A stretch of DNA of 21,665 nucleotides, taken from the NCBI GenBank assembly GCA_043736395.1, contig JAYTCQ010000380.1, positions 1-21,665 of the forward strand, read 5' to 3'. Shown here piece by piece: positions 13,776-21,588 of the stretch. The position numbers were made by a program, and so were the translations under genes. Source of the stretch: JAFDVL01 sp043736395 (GTDB lineage: Bacteria > Acidobacteriota > Blastocatellia > RBC074). Under the pieces are notes generated by a model. That model saw only the letters and a program-made list of their open reading frames with translations. It did not search any database and was not told the origin of the DNA. Within the stretch, counting starts at the first letter, position 1; each line of letters starts with the position of its first letter.

Positions 13776-15053
13776 TTATAATTCTTTGAGTGTGAAATCA
13801 TCGAACCAGAGATAACCTTTGGATGGTTCATCGTAACCGTTCTTGGGAATTCGCTGGATTTGTAATAATAACGCGCCTGAGCTGGCAGGAGCTGTGAATT
13901 CAAAACTAACAAGTTGCCATCCTGAGTGCGTCCCTTCTGGAATTGGCTCAGATGCAGCAATTACATTTTTTGAAGTCAAATCAGTAATGGCAACACGCGG
14001 CCCCATGGGTGTCGTTAAATCACGAGTCTTATACTGGTATTCCAGACGATAACGCTTGCCTGATTTTAACATCAGAATTTGCTTAATCTCGCCGTCGATC
14101 CGTGCCGTATCTTTTCCCAGAAAGTAGATGCGCAAAGAATTAGCACCCGTTTTTCCTTCCTGTGGATCAATTACCGGACGAGCAAAAATACTGTCTTTGA
14201 GGATCCAATCAAACTGCGCCAGGGACGGTGAAATTGAGTTTTCAAAACTACCATTCCAGATAATCGGCTGTGGGACAGTTGAATCAGTCGTCAGCAATTC
14301 TCCCCACAATTCACGCGCCAATGCCAACTGATTTACATTCACTAAGTCATTAATGATCGCTGAACTTTCAGTTTCAGTACGCCTTGCGTTACGGTCTACA
14401 CGGCGAAAAATTGTAGCGGCTTCATTGAATTTTGATTGTCTGGTTAAATACTGAGCCAGCATTAATTGGGCGCGGGCGGAAGAATTCGTAATCCCGGCTA
14501 GTGCTGAAATATCACCATTTGAAACATTCCAAATTAAATCGTAGGAGTTAGGAAGGACAGATAAATTTTTATTCGTCGCAAAGCGAAAATAATCAAGTGA
14601 TTCTTGAATTTTATTTTGACGAAGCAAATTATTTGCCAGTCGCCAATTGACTTCCATGTAATTCGGAGCCAATGCCAAAGCTTCACGATAAGATTTTTCA
14701 GCATCTTCCTTATTCCCTTGGGATTCAAGAATCGAAGCCAGCATCAAGTGATAACTATATTCGCGTGGCATTAACTCAATCGCCTGTCGAATGTGAGATT
14801 CGGCTTTACTTAAATCGCGCGAAATCCCCTGCATTTCGCCAGCAGCAATTCGCGCGTGAATGCGAGGCGAATTCGGCAGGTAATTTGCTCCGGCATAAAG
14901 CGCAGTCATCGGGATCGGAATGCGATCATCCGTTAGTCCGTAAGTGACGGTGTACCAGGCTGCACAAAAAAGTAGCACAACAAAAAGCGCCAGTGAAATC
15001 AAGGCTGTGGCAAATTTCGCAGAGATGGTATGAAGGGAAAACTGTAAAATCAT
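13776..15053 (-). CDS. Membrane-anchored TPR protein with a C-terminal beta-sandwich-like domain
   Basis: This 425-residue protein has one transmembrane helix (about 13-36, SLALFVVLLFCAAW) that should leave the rest outside the cytoplasm. Tetratricopeptide-like repeats follow (about 80-260, for example AESHIRQAIELMPREYSYHLMLA and KSYREALALAPNYMEVNWRLA). Residues about 268-425 (WNGSFENSISPSL...YLWFDDFTLKEL) resemble the carbohydrate-binding-like beta-sandwich seen at the end of many exported proteins. This mix often accompanies envelope polysaccharide proteins in Acidobacteria, but nothing here fixes the ligand. The ATG overlaps the aminotransferase stop by 4 bp (ATGA), so the two genes are translationally coupled; NIPSNAP follows after 2 bases. 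The role in an amino-acid permease/aminotransferase operon is unexplained. Confidence 0.75.
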   Translation of the reverse strand: MILQFSLHTISAKFATALISLALFVVLLFCAAWYTVTYGLTDDRIPIPMTALYAGANYLPNSPRIHARIAAGEMQGISRDLSKAESHIRQAIELMPREYSYHLMLASILESQGNKEDAEKSYREALALAPNYMEVNWRLANNLLRQNKIQESLDYFRFATNKNLSVLPNSYDLIWNVSNGDISALAGITNSSARAQLMLAQYLTRQSKFNEAATIFRRVDRNARRTETESSAIINDLVNVNQLALARELWGELLTTDSTVPQPIIWNGSFENSISPSLAQFDWILKDSIFARPVIDPQEGKTGANSLRIYFLGKDTARIDGEIKQILMLKSGKRYRLEYQYKTRDLTTPMGPRVAITDLTSKNVIAASEPIPEGTHSGWQLVSFEFTAPASSGALLLQIQRIPKNGYDEPSKGYLWFDDFTLKEL

Positions 15054-16129
15054 GATGCGTGAATTTGATGCAGAGCCTGTGATAAAAAACCTAAACCGAT
15101 TTCGACATCGGCTGGTTGAACTGCGAATCCTAACCTGAAATGTCGCGCATCTTCAAAGAATTTACCAGGCACAATCGAAGTTTCGTAGTTTCGCAGTAGA
15201 TCATGTAACGGTTCAGAATCGTTCTGATGTTTGAGACGCGGAAACACAATCATCGAATGGTTTGGTAAAACGGTATCAAGAAATTCTTCGTGCGCGCTTA
15301 AAAATTTTCGGATCAATTGTTGATTTGGTTCAATGATGGAACGGGTTCGTGCGAGTAATTTATCCGCTTGCCGCAAAGCCGCCAGCGCCAAAGCATCACT
15401 CGGCATTGAACCTACCGCACCGAATAAATCATTGAGTCTGCGCATTCTCTCAGCTAATTCCGGTACACATAAAATCCAGCCACAGCGGAGTCCGCTCAAT
15501 CCATAAGCTTTGGTTAAGCTGCTGGTCGTTATAAATTGATTCCCCAAATTCAATGCCACAGGTGTAGTTTCTTCAAATAAAATATCTCGATAAACTTCAT
15601 CCACCAAAATATATGCACCGACGCTGGCGGCTAATTCTCCCAACTGCGCCAGCGTGTTTTGATCAACATTGATACCGCTAGGATTATGCGGATTAGAAAT
15701 TACAATCAGCTTTGTTTTTGGCGTGAGTAATGATTTGAGTTCATCCAGATCAAGCTGAAAACCGTTCTCGAATTTTCGTGCAAACCGTTTGACGTTCGCG
15801 CCTAAATATTCAGCTGCGCCAAGAAACGGATCGTACGTTGGTTGTTCAATCAAGACTTCATCGCCACGTTCAATGATCGTCGCCATCGCCAGAAAATTCG
15901 CCATCGAAGTGCCTTGCGAAGTGACTACATTTTCAGGCGCAACATTGTAACGTTCAGCAATGGCAGCTTTGAGCGGCACATAACCTTCGTGATTCGGCCC
16001 ATTCACGGCAACGTCATCCATCGTAATCGCCAGGTCACTTAGGCTACAGCCAAGAATTCCGCTGTTTGCTAAATTGTATTTTGCTCCGGCGTGATATTTC
16101 GCCCAGGTCATGTAAACACTATTTTTCAT
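15050..16129 (-). CDS. Class I/II PLP-dependent aminotransferase
   Basis: This 359-residue fold-type I aminotransferase is cytoplasmic. Cofactor residues are visible: N149 in SNPHNPSG, D177 in LVDEVYRD, Schiff-base K207 in TSSLTKAYGLSGLRCGW, and the C-terminal substrate-binding Arg in HFRLGFA. The start MKNSVYMTWAKYH is direct, without a long N-terminal extension, so the protein is slightly shorter than typical AspC-type enzymes. Substrate is not evident; aromatic, aspartate or methionine-type 2-oxo acids are all possible. It overlaps the permease gene upstream and the TPR gene downstream by 4 bp each. Pairing with an APC permease suggests that it acts on an imported amino acid. Confidence 0.88.
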   Translation of the reverse strand: MKNSVYMTWAKYHAGAKYNLANSGILGCSLSDLAITMDDVAVNGPNHEGYVPLKAAIAERYNVAPENVVTSQGTSMANFLAMATIIERGDEVLIEQPTYDPFLGAAEYLGANVKRFARKFENGFQLDLDELKSLLTPKTKLIVISNPHNPSGINVDQNTLAQLGELAASVGAYILVDEVYRDILFEETTPVALNLGNQFITTSSLTKAYGLSGLRCGWILCVPELAERMRRLNDLFGAVGSMPSDALALAALRQADKLLARTRSIIEPNQQLIRKFLSAHEEFLDTVLPNHSMIVFPRLKHQNDSEPLHDLLRNYETSIVPGKFFEDARHFRLGFAVQPADVEIGLGFLSQALHQIHAS

Positions 16130-17451
16130 AACTTCTTTTTCCAGAGAAAAAATACTGGCACTCCAATAGCGATAATTGCTGCGCCAATTACTGCATTTTG
16201 AGTGTCTGCGATAAAAGTATTTATCACTATTCCTAAGCCCGCCACAATAAATAAAATCGGAGTCAATGGATAAAGCGGTGTTTTATGTGGTCGCGGCGCA
16301 TCCGGTAATTTTGTCCGAAACACAATCAAAGCTCCGCCTGCGAGAGCGAAAAAAATCCAATCCGCAAATACCGCATAGCCGACTAATTTGTCGTAAGTAT
16401 TCGATAGCGCGAACAATGAAGCCAATGCTCCCTGCAACAAAATTGCATTTGTCGGAGCCTGAAAGCGCGGACTGATTTTTGCGATGGATTTGAAAAATAA
16501 TCCATCCGCTGCCATCGCGTAATACACGCGCGGAGCTGACAGCATCGCTAAATTTAAAAAGCCAAATGAAGAAATCACAATCAGCAACGTAATGAGATTT
16601 GATCCCCAGCTGCCTAATAATTTTCCTGCGACATCAGCGGCGGGAGTGTTTGTCGCTGCCAGCGCTGGTGCGGAAAGCACATGTACATAAGCAATATTTG
16701 CGCTGACATACACGGCGATGACACAGAGGACTCCGATCATAATTGCACGCGGCAAATTGCGGAGTGGGTCTTTTACTTCTTCAGCGACAAAGTTCAAATT
16801 TTGCCATCCACCGTAAGAAAACATCACGGGTACTAACCCGGCAAAAAATGCGGAGAGCAACGAAAATCCCTTTTGATCAGGCGAAGTCAGCGGATCAAAC
16901 GAAATGCCGGATTTTTTGGTCAGCAAAAAAGCGACGATAACTAACGCCGCAATCGCAATTGTTTTTCCGAAAGTGATGACGTTGATAAGCATCGCTCCGG
17001 GTTTGATGCCGAGCGCATGAAATAACGCGAGAGCCACAAGAATCGCCACTGCGAGCGGTGTGATAATCGTCTCAGATAAATTCAACAAGCGCGTCAAATA
17101 TTGTGCGAAGGCGACAGCAACTGCGGCAGTAGCTCCAGATTGAATAATAAAAAGTAATGACCAGCCGTGCAGAAAAGCGACTAATGGATGAAAGGCTTCG
17201 CGGAAGAAAGCGTATTGCCCACCAACTTTAGGCATCACCGTGCTGAGTTCGGCGAAGACAAACGCGCCAGCCAGAGCGATGGCTCCGCCTGCGATCCAGA
17301 CCGCGAGAATCCAAAATGACGTATGAACTTTTTGCGCGACGAGGGAGGGATTGATGAAAATGCCCGTGCCGATGATGCCACTGATGACAATCATCGTAGC
17401 GTCAAAAAGATTTAGGCGGCGGGCGAGTTTCAAGCTTGAATTATCAGGCAT
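16126..17451 (-). CDS. APC superfamily amino-acid permease
   Basis: This 441-residue inner-membrane transporter has about 12 helices and belongs to the amino acid-polyamine-organocation superfamily, closest in style to the LAT/SteT-like exchangers. The first helix carries the unwound substrate motif ISGIIGTGIFINPSLV (23-38), and helix 2 has AGAFVFAELSTVMPKVGGQYAFFREAF. YGGWQNLNFVAEEVKDPLRNLPRAI in the middle is the conserved helix 6-7 region. It imports or exchanges amino acids; substrate unknown. GAGG lies 6 bases before the ATG, and the gene starts 12 bases after the IMPase stop. Its stop overlaps the aminotransferase start by 4 bp. A long run of hydrophobic residues and no breaks suggest a functional gene. 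Confidence 0.88.
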   Translation of the reverse strand: MPDNSSLKLARRLNLFDATMIVISGIIGTGIFINPSLVAQKVHTSFWILAVWIAGGAIALAGAFVFAELSTVMPKVGGQYAFFREAFHPLVAFLHGWSLLFIIQSGATAAVAVAFAQYLTRLLNLSETIITPLAVAILVALALFHALGIKPGAMLINVITFGKTIAIAALVIVAFLLTKKSGISFDPLTSPDQKGFSLLSAFFAGLVPVMFSYGGWQNLNFVAEEVKDPLRNLPRAIMIGVLCVIAVYVSANIAYVHVLSAPALAATNTPAADVAGKLLGSWGSNLITLLIVISSFGFLNLAMLSAPRVYYAMAADGLFFKSIAKISPRFQAPTNAILLQGALASLFALSNTYDKLVGYAVFADWIFFALAGGALIVFRTKLPDAPRPHKTPLYPLTPILFIVAGLGIVINTFIADTQNAVIGAAIIAIGVPVFFLWKKKL

Positions 17452-17463
17452 AAGCCCTCAATT

Positions 17464-18237
17464 TTAGTGTTTTGCTGAGCGGATAACGGAGATCATTTGT
17501 TCGTGGACGAGAGCATTAGAGCACAGCACATCCGGCACAAATAAATCGAATGTACTGCCATCAGTTTTAGTGATTTTCCCGCCTGCTTCTTCGACGATTA
17601 ATTGTGCGGCGGCGGCGTCCCAGGCGTGCAAGCCCCATTCCCAAAAGCCTTCAAATCTTCCGCTTGCAACGTAGCACATATCTAATGCCGCAGAACCTAA
17701 TCTTCTGACTCCTTGCGAGTGTGAAAGAAATGCTTCCCACGCCGGGGTATAAAAATTCATCCGTTCGCGGACGTCGTAGGGAAAGCCTGTCACTAACAAC
17801 GATTGTTCAAGTTGATCAATGCTCGAAACATTTATTTTCTCGCCGTTCATCGTAGCGCCGGAGCCGCGTTCGGCGGCGAATAATTCATTACGCGAACAAT
17901 CGAATACGACGCCGAGGATGATTTCGCCTTTGTATTCGAGTCCAATCGAAACGGCGTAGCAGGGAAGTCCGTGCGCAAAATTTGTCGTGCCATCCAACGG
18001 ATCAATAATCCAACGATAATCGCCCGAAGCATGCGTACTTGCGCCGCTTTCTTCGGCGAGAATTTGATGGTCAGGAAATTTTGCTGAGATCATTTCCTTG
18101 ATATGTTTTTCAGCGGCCAGATCAGCTTCGGTGACAATGTTGATGCGGCCTTTGTGCGTGATTTCAAAACGTCGCGCGGCAAAATCCTGAATAATATCTC
18201 CGGCTTCACGCGCGGCTTGAATAGCAAAATTAATCAT
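17464..18237 (-). CDS. Inositol monophosphatase family protein
   Basis: This 257-residue Mg-dependent, Li-sensitive-type sugar phosphatase family enzyme hydrolyses inositol-1-phosphate or related phosphates (SuhB/CysQ-like). Metal ligands are E62 in LAEESG, D79 and D82 in WIIDPLDGTTNFAHG, and D207 in HAWDAAAAQLIVEEAGG. I start at ATG 18237 (MINFAIQAAREAGDII); the frame is open to 18312, but that part is made of the GTTCGC repeat cluster and is not conserved-looking. No Shine-Dalgarno is seen. It is the first gene of the minus-strand operon leading to the permease and aminotransferase, so the repeat cluster lies in or near its leader. The specific substrate cannot be assigned. Confidence 0.88.
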   Translation of the reverse strand: MINFAIQAAREAGDIIQDFAARRFEITHKGRINIVTEADLAAEKHIKEMISAKFPDHQILAEESGASTHASGDYRWIIDPLDGTTNFAHGLPCYAVSIGLEYKGEIILGVVFDCSRNELFAAERGSGATMNGEKINVSSIDQLEQSLLVTGFPYDVRERMNFYTPAWEAFLSHSQGVRRLGSAALDMCYVASGRFEGFWEWGLHAWDAAAAQLIVEEAGGKITKTDGSTFDLFVPDVLCSNALVHEQMISVIRSAKH

Positions 18238-18241
18238 AATG

Positions 18242-18370
18242 GGAAAGTTCGCAGTTCGCAGAAAAGAAGTTCGCAGTAAGAAGGTTCGCGGTTCGCAGTA
18301 AATGCAGTTCATCGCAAGACTGCGAACTGTTTTTACTGCGAACCGCGAACTTCTCCCCTGCGAACTTTCT
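18242..18370. repeat. GTTCGC palindromic repeat cluster
   Basis: Five copies of GTTCGC (from 18247, 18254, 18269, 18284, 18291) are followed by four GCGAAC copies (from 18322, 18338, 18345, 18360). They form nested stems: a perfect 19-bp pair 18284-18302 / 18332-18350, an inner CAGTTC/GAACTG pair (18305-18310 / 18324-18329), and an outer 12-bp pair GAAAGTTCGCAG/CTGCGAACTTTC (18242-18253 / 18359-18370, so its last base is also the first of the DUF2007-like stop codon). It separates the IMPase start from the DUF2007-like stop and could act as a transcription boundary. Confidence 0.8.
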
Positions 18371-18762
18371 TACTCCAGTTCTTTATTTAGTGCGTTCAGT
18401 TCACTTTGTAATTGGGTGATGCTGGCGCGGAGTGGTTCTACATGCGGCTTGGCTTGCGCATTCGCTTCCAGCCGATTGAGTTCTGTTTTTAAGCGCGACA
18501 GTTGACCTTCGATTTCTCCGGTTATTAAAATCGGTTGGCTGAAAGAATCAATCACATCTTTAGCGGCATCGAAATAATCTTCGTCAACGTAAAACTGATA
18601 AGGCTGACAACCTGTGATGGCAGCGGCGTGTCCACCGATGACGACGGTGGGAATATGTTCAGTATCCAGCAATCGGCGCAAGGATAAAGCCTCCGGTTGA
18701 TCCATCAAAGTAATCAACAATTGGAGGGCGGTTTCTTCGTATTCTTCTTCGTTATTTGACAT
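18370..18762 (-). CDS. DUF2007-like protein with a C-terminal coiled coil
   Basis: This 130-residue cytoplasmic protein has two parts. The N-terminal region (about 10-75: EALSLRRLLDTEHIPTVVIGG...YQFYVDEDYFDAAKDVI) matches the DUF2007 'putative signal transducing protein' pattern, a small ferredoxin-like fold. The C-terminal region (about 85-130: GEIEGQLSRLKTELNRLEANA...ITQLQSELNALNKELE) has heptad leucines and should form a coiled coil. AGGAG sits 9 bases before the ATG. Its stop codon touches the edge of the GTTCGC cluster, and the CAGGTGT cluster lies just upstream. Function unknown; the name is structural only. Confidence 0.7.
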   Translation of the reverse strand: MSNNEEEYEETALQLLITLMDQPEALSLRRLLDTEHIPTVVIGGHAAAITGCQPYQFYVDEDYFDAAKDVIDSFSQPILITGEIEGQLSRLKTELNRLEANAQAKPHVEPLRASITQLQSELNALNKELE

Positions 18763-18839
18763 CGTGATAGCTCCTGAAATTTTGATAGCAAAAGAAACGC
18801 GGAATATATCACGAGAGATTAAGGAAGGTTAAATCAAAT

Positions 18840-18921
18840 GGCAGGTGTTAGGTGTCAGGTGACAGGTTTCAGATGTTAGTTCCGAAACCCGACACCTGTC
18901 ACCTAACACCTGACACCTGCC
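18840..18921. repeat. CAGGTGT palindromic repeat cluster
   Basis: Short units such as CAGGTGT, TAGGTGT and CAGGTGA (18840-18870) face complementary ACACCTG-type units (18884-18921). The arms form a 27-bp stem with one GU and one CA mismatch, because the TTAGG and TCAGG units are swapped between arms, around an inner TTTC/GAAA closure. It lies between the yceI stop and the DUF2007-like gene. No T-run follows. Confidence 0.75.
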
Positions 18922-18935
18922 CGTGGTCTATCGAA

Positions 18936-19565
18936 TTAATGACGCGGAGCCTTCACTGCTAATTTCAGCAGGACTTCATCACGGATCAAATCGTCAGCTT
19001 TGCCCGGATAGACAAGCCCAAAATCCTGGCGATTCACTGCAAACTCGCTGACAACGGAAACCGCTTCAGGTTCAACTTTAATGGTGGCTGGAAACGTGAG
19101 AACTTTTTTGACGCCGTGCAAATCCAGCGTCCCCGTAATGGTGTGTGTAGCGCCTTTTTCTCCGCCAGCTTTGATTTCGCTTGAAGCAAAAGTAGCTTTG
19201 GGAAATTTCGCGACGTCAAAGAAATCCGGCGATTTTAAATGCTCAGTTAGCTTGCCAATTTTTGCTTCGACGGAGTTCAGATCAATTTCAACATTCACGC
19301 TGCTTTTCTCTGGTTTGCCTTCGACCAGATCAATGGCGCCGGAGAATTTTTTGAATGTGCAGTTTTCAATGCCAGTGACTTTGGAACCAATAAATTCAAT
19401 GGTGGAATTGTCAGCGGTGAAGGGAAGACTGGTTCCTTTAGCAGGAAGTTGGACAGCAGGAGCCGACGGCGCAGAGACGACCGCTTTCGGCGCATTATCC
19501 GCTGGATTCTCGCAGGCTGAAAATAATACAAGGCAGAAAACAAAGGGAATTAATAAGCGTTTCAT
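18936..19565 (-). CDS. YceI-like lipoprotein
   Basis: This 209-residue protein has a lipoprotein signal: MKRLLIPFVFCLVLFSAC with lipobox Cys18, so it is exported and lipid-anchored. After a low-complexity Ala/Pro linker (20-45), residues about 48-207 form the YceI lipocalin-like beta-barrel (STIEFIGSKVTG, LKSPDFFDVAKFPKATFASS, ITGTLDLHGVKKVLTFPATI, DFGLVYPGKADDLI). Family members bind long polyisoprenoid-type lipids in the periplasm; the true role is uncertain. AGGAG lies 5 bases before the ATG, but an upstream 9-base stretch is fully complementary to this site (see 19571-19611). Its neighbour upstream on the same strand is the LytR-type regulator, 64 bases away. Confidence 0.88.
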   Translation of the reverse strand: MKRLLIPFVFCLVLFSACENPADNAPKAVVSAPSAPAVQLPAKGTSLPFTADNSTIEFIGSKVTGIENCTFKKFSGAIDLVEGKPEKSSVNVEIDLNSVEAKIGKLTEHLKSPDFFDVAKFPKATFASSEIKAGGEKGATHTITGTLDLHGVKKVLTFPATIKVEPEAVSVVSEFAVNRQDFGLVYPGKADDLIRDEVLLKLAVKAPRH

Positions 19566-19570
19566 GAGTT

Positions 19571-19611
19571 CTCCTGTTAAGTTGGTTTGTTTGCAAGCGA
19601 TCTAACAGGAG
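19571..19611 (-). promoter_or_regulatory. Hairpin masking the yceI ribosome binding site
   Basis: On the minus strand, CTCCTGTTA (19611-19603) is perfectly complementary to TAACAGGAG (19579-19571), which contains the Shine-Dalgarno AGGAG of the YceI gene. The 9-bp stem closes a 23-base loop and ends 5 bases before the ATG, so folding would block ribosome access. Confidence 0.6.
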
Positions 19612-19629
19612 CATCATAACGTGTTCTTC

Positions 19630-20415
19630 CTAAAAGCCAAGCCTGTCTTTCAACTCGCGGACGCGATCACGAGCGACGATTAATTCTGTTTGCTTGCCAT
19701 CTTTCAGGCGTACCATCAACCTGCCGCCAAACCACGTATGCACTTCATCAACAAAGTTGGTGTGAAGCAACATCGCACGATGAATGCGCGTGAAGTTGTT
19801 GGGATCAAGTTCCTGTTCAAGTTGCGCAATTGTACGGTCAATGACGAAGTTCGCTTCGGCAGTGGCGGCGTAAGTTAATTTATCCTGCGCAAAAAAATGT
19901 GTGATTTTTTCCAGTTCAATAAACCGGATGCGTTCGCCTAAACGCGAAGCAATTTTGGTAGGGAAATTTTTGCTTGGGCTGCGCATTGCAGAAGCCAATT
20001 GCTCAGCAATTTGACGATAATCGGTCTCAATTATTTTTTCAGAATTTTTTTCAATCCGGCTCAAAGCGCGATCCAGTTGCGCCATTTCGATAGGCTTCAA
20101 AAGATAATCAATCGAATTTACTTCAAATGCTTTGAGCGCGTATTCATCGAATGCTGTCGTAAAAATAATCGAAGGTTGCCAGCTCAGTTTTGATAACAAT
20201 TCGAAGCCGTTCAGCACAGGCATTTGAATATCCAGAAACAGCGCATCAATTTTTTCGGAATCATTCGTTAAGGTTTCCAGGGCGGCGACGGGATCGGTTT
20301 CGTGACCGATGATTTCAACTCGATGAGAATCGTTGAGCAATCGGCTCAGCCGACGAATGGCGAGTTCTTCATCGTCTACTAAAAATACTCTGGGCAAGTG
20401 ATGTACTGTCATCAT
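19630..20415 (-). CDS. LytR/AlgR-type response regulator (REC-LytTR)
   Basis: This 261-residue cytoplasmic regulator has a receiver domain (about 8-125) with acidic D14-D15-E16, phospho-acceptor D62 in LFLDIQMP, switch Thr86/87 in IIFTTAFD, and K107 in DYLLKPI. A LytTR DNA-binding domain follows (about 155-260: RLGERIRFIELEKITHFFAQDKLTY ... FTRIHRAMLLHTNFVDEVH ... VARDRVRELKDRLGF). Such regulators bind direct repeats in promoters. The gene starts 12 bases after the sensor kinase stop, so the two form a two-component system. The target genes are not shown; the yceI gene lies immediately downstream and could be one, but no repeat pair typical of LytTR sites was seen before it. Confidence 0.92.
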   Translation of the reverse strand: MMTVHHLPRVFLVDDEELAIRRLSRLLNDSHRVEIIGHETDPVAALETLTNDSEKIDALFLDIQMPVLNGFELLSKLSWQPSIIFTTAFDEYALKAFEVNSIDYLLKPIEMAQLDRALSRIEKNSEKIIETDYRQIAEQLASAMRSPSKNFPTKIASRLGERIRFIELEKITHFFAQDKLTYAATAEANFVIDRTIAQLEQELDPNNFTRIHRAMLLHTNFVDEVHTWFGGRLMVRLKDGKQTELIVARDRVRELKDRLGF

Positions 20416-20427
20416 TGTAAAATCTCT

Positions 20428-21588
20428 CTATGGCAAAACTTCTGATGATGCGGGGAGCGAAATTGAAACAACAGTGAAATCATTTTGACGGCTGACCTGA
20501 AGTTTGGCGCGATCTTCATAAAGCGTCTGTAAACGAGCTTGTAAATTGTCCAGGCCGTGACCTTCGATAATTTGATCGGCAGCAAATCCGCATCCGTTGT
20601 CGAGAACTTCGAGTTTCACGAAACCCTTATTTTTACTGGCGCGGATTAAGATTTCTCCGCCTTCGCGTTTAGCGGAGACGCAATATTTGATGCAATTTTC
20701 CGCCAGTGTTTGTAATGAAAAAGGCGGCACTTGCAGGCTTTCCAAATCCGGTGAAATTTCAATTGAAAATCTCAAATGCGTACCGAAGCGGACTTGTTCA
20801 ATTTCTAAATAATCACGCAGAATTTTGATTTCATCACGGAGCGAAATCGTCGCGCTCTGATTGGCATCCAATGAGAAGCGTAATAACGAAGCCAGCCGTT
20901 CCACCATCCGTTCCGCTCCTTGGGAATCTTCAGGAATCAAAGCGGAAATTGAATTCAACGTATTGAAAAGAAAATGCGGACGAACGCGCGATTCCAGCGA
21001 AGACAGCTGTGCTGAAAGTGCAAATTTACGTGCACGTTCTTCTTCTAATTGTTTGTTACTCAGTTCCAGAGAGGTTTGTTGAAGCTGCACTTTTAGCGAT
21101 TCATATAAAAAGAAACTGATGCCGAAAATCATTGAGAGAATTAATGAAAACCGCATTCCTTCCATCATGTTTTTCATGTATTCCTCCAGAGAAATTCCAT
21201 TAAAACATCCAAGAATAAAATCAGCAGTCAGTGTGCCAATCACGGATGAAACGAGTACTGTCAGAAAGAGGAGAAACCAATTAATCGGAAATGTCTGGCG
21301 AGAAATTCGTGCAGAAAATAAATGGAAAGAGTACATAAACTCTAACCCTATACAAATGCAATAAACCAGTGAATGGAAAAAGCAGTGTGAAAATGAACGC
21401 CCTTCAGCGGCGGCTCCCATCCAATAAGTCAAGAGTGATGAAGCCAAAGTTGCCGCTAAAATCAGCGTCACTCTGGCTCCCCATCGTTCTGTTAAATTTT
21501 TCCCGAACACGCAAGGACAAGTGATATTGCCGAGCGGAGACCAATGTCCAGCTTTGTGATGTGATAATGAATGAGTGCTTTCTTGCAT
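20428..21588 (-). CDS. LytS/YehU-type membrane sensor histidine kinase
   Basis: This 386-residue sensor has about four transmembrane helices (roughly 41-60, 68-92, 104-127, 147-163), a short coiled coil (about 165-195) and a His_kinase/HATPase region. Phospho-accepting H205 lies in RVRPHFLFNTLNSI, the signature of this kinase family. N298 in LAENCIKYC is the N-box, DNGCGF (330-335) is the G1 box, and GHGLDNLQARL (343-353) is the G2 box. The expected product phosphorylates the LytTR regulator encoded next. The signal is unknown and there is no large extracytoplasmic sensor domain, so membrane state or a small ligand is plausible. The ATG at 21588 gives a 40-residue cytoplasmic N-terminus; 77 bases upstream hold no further gene. 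Confidence 0.9.
   Translation of the reverse strand: MQESTHSLSHHKAGHWSPLGNITCPCVFGKNLTERWGARVTLILAATLASSLLTYWMGAAAEGRSFSHCFFHSLVYCICIGLEFMYSFHLFSARISRQTFPINWFLLFLTVLVSSVIGTLTADFILGCFNGISLEEYMKNMMEGMRFSLILSMIFGISFFLYESLKVQLQQTSLELSNKQLEEERARKFALSAQLSSLESRVRPHFLFNTLNSISALIPEDSQGAERMVERLASLLRFSLDANQSATISLRDEIKILRDYLEIEQVRFGTHLRFSIEISPDLESLQVPPFSLQTLAENCIKYCVSAKREGGEILIRASKNKGFVKLEVLDNGCGFAADQIIEGHGLDNLQARLQTLYEDRAKLQVSRQNDFTVVSISLPASSEVLP

Noticed and set aside
18238..18312. N-terminal extension of the IMPase protein (MNCIYCEPRTF...)
   Set aside because: It is encoded by the GTTCGC repeat cluster; the family-typical start is MINFAIQAAREAG at 18237.
18242..18370. CRISPR array
   Set aside because: Units are only 6-8 bases, are inverted as well as direct, and there are no regular spacers or cas genes.
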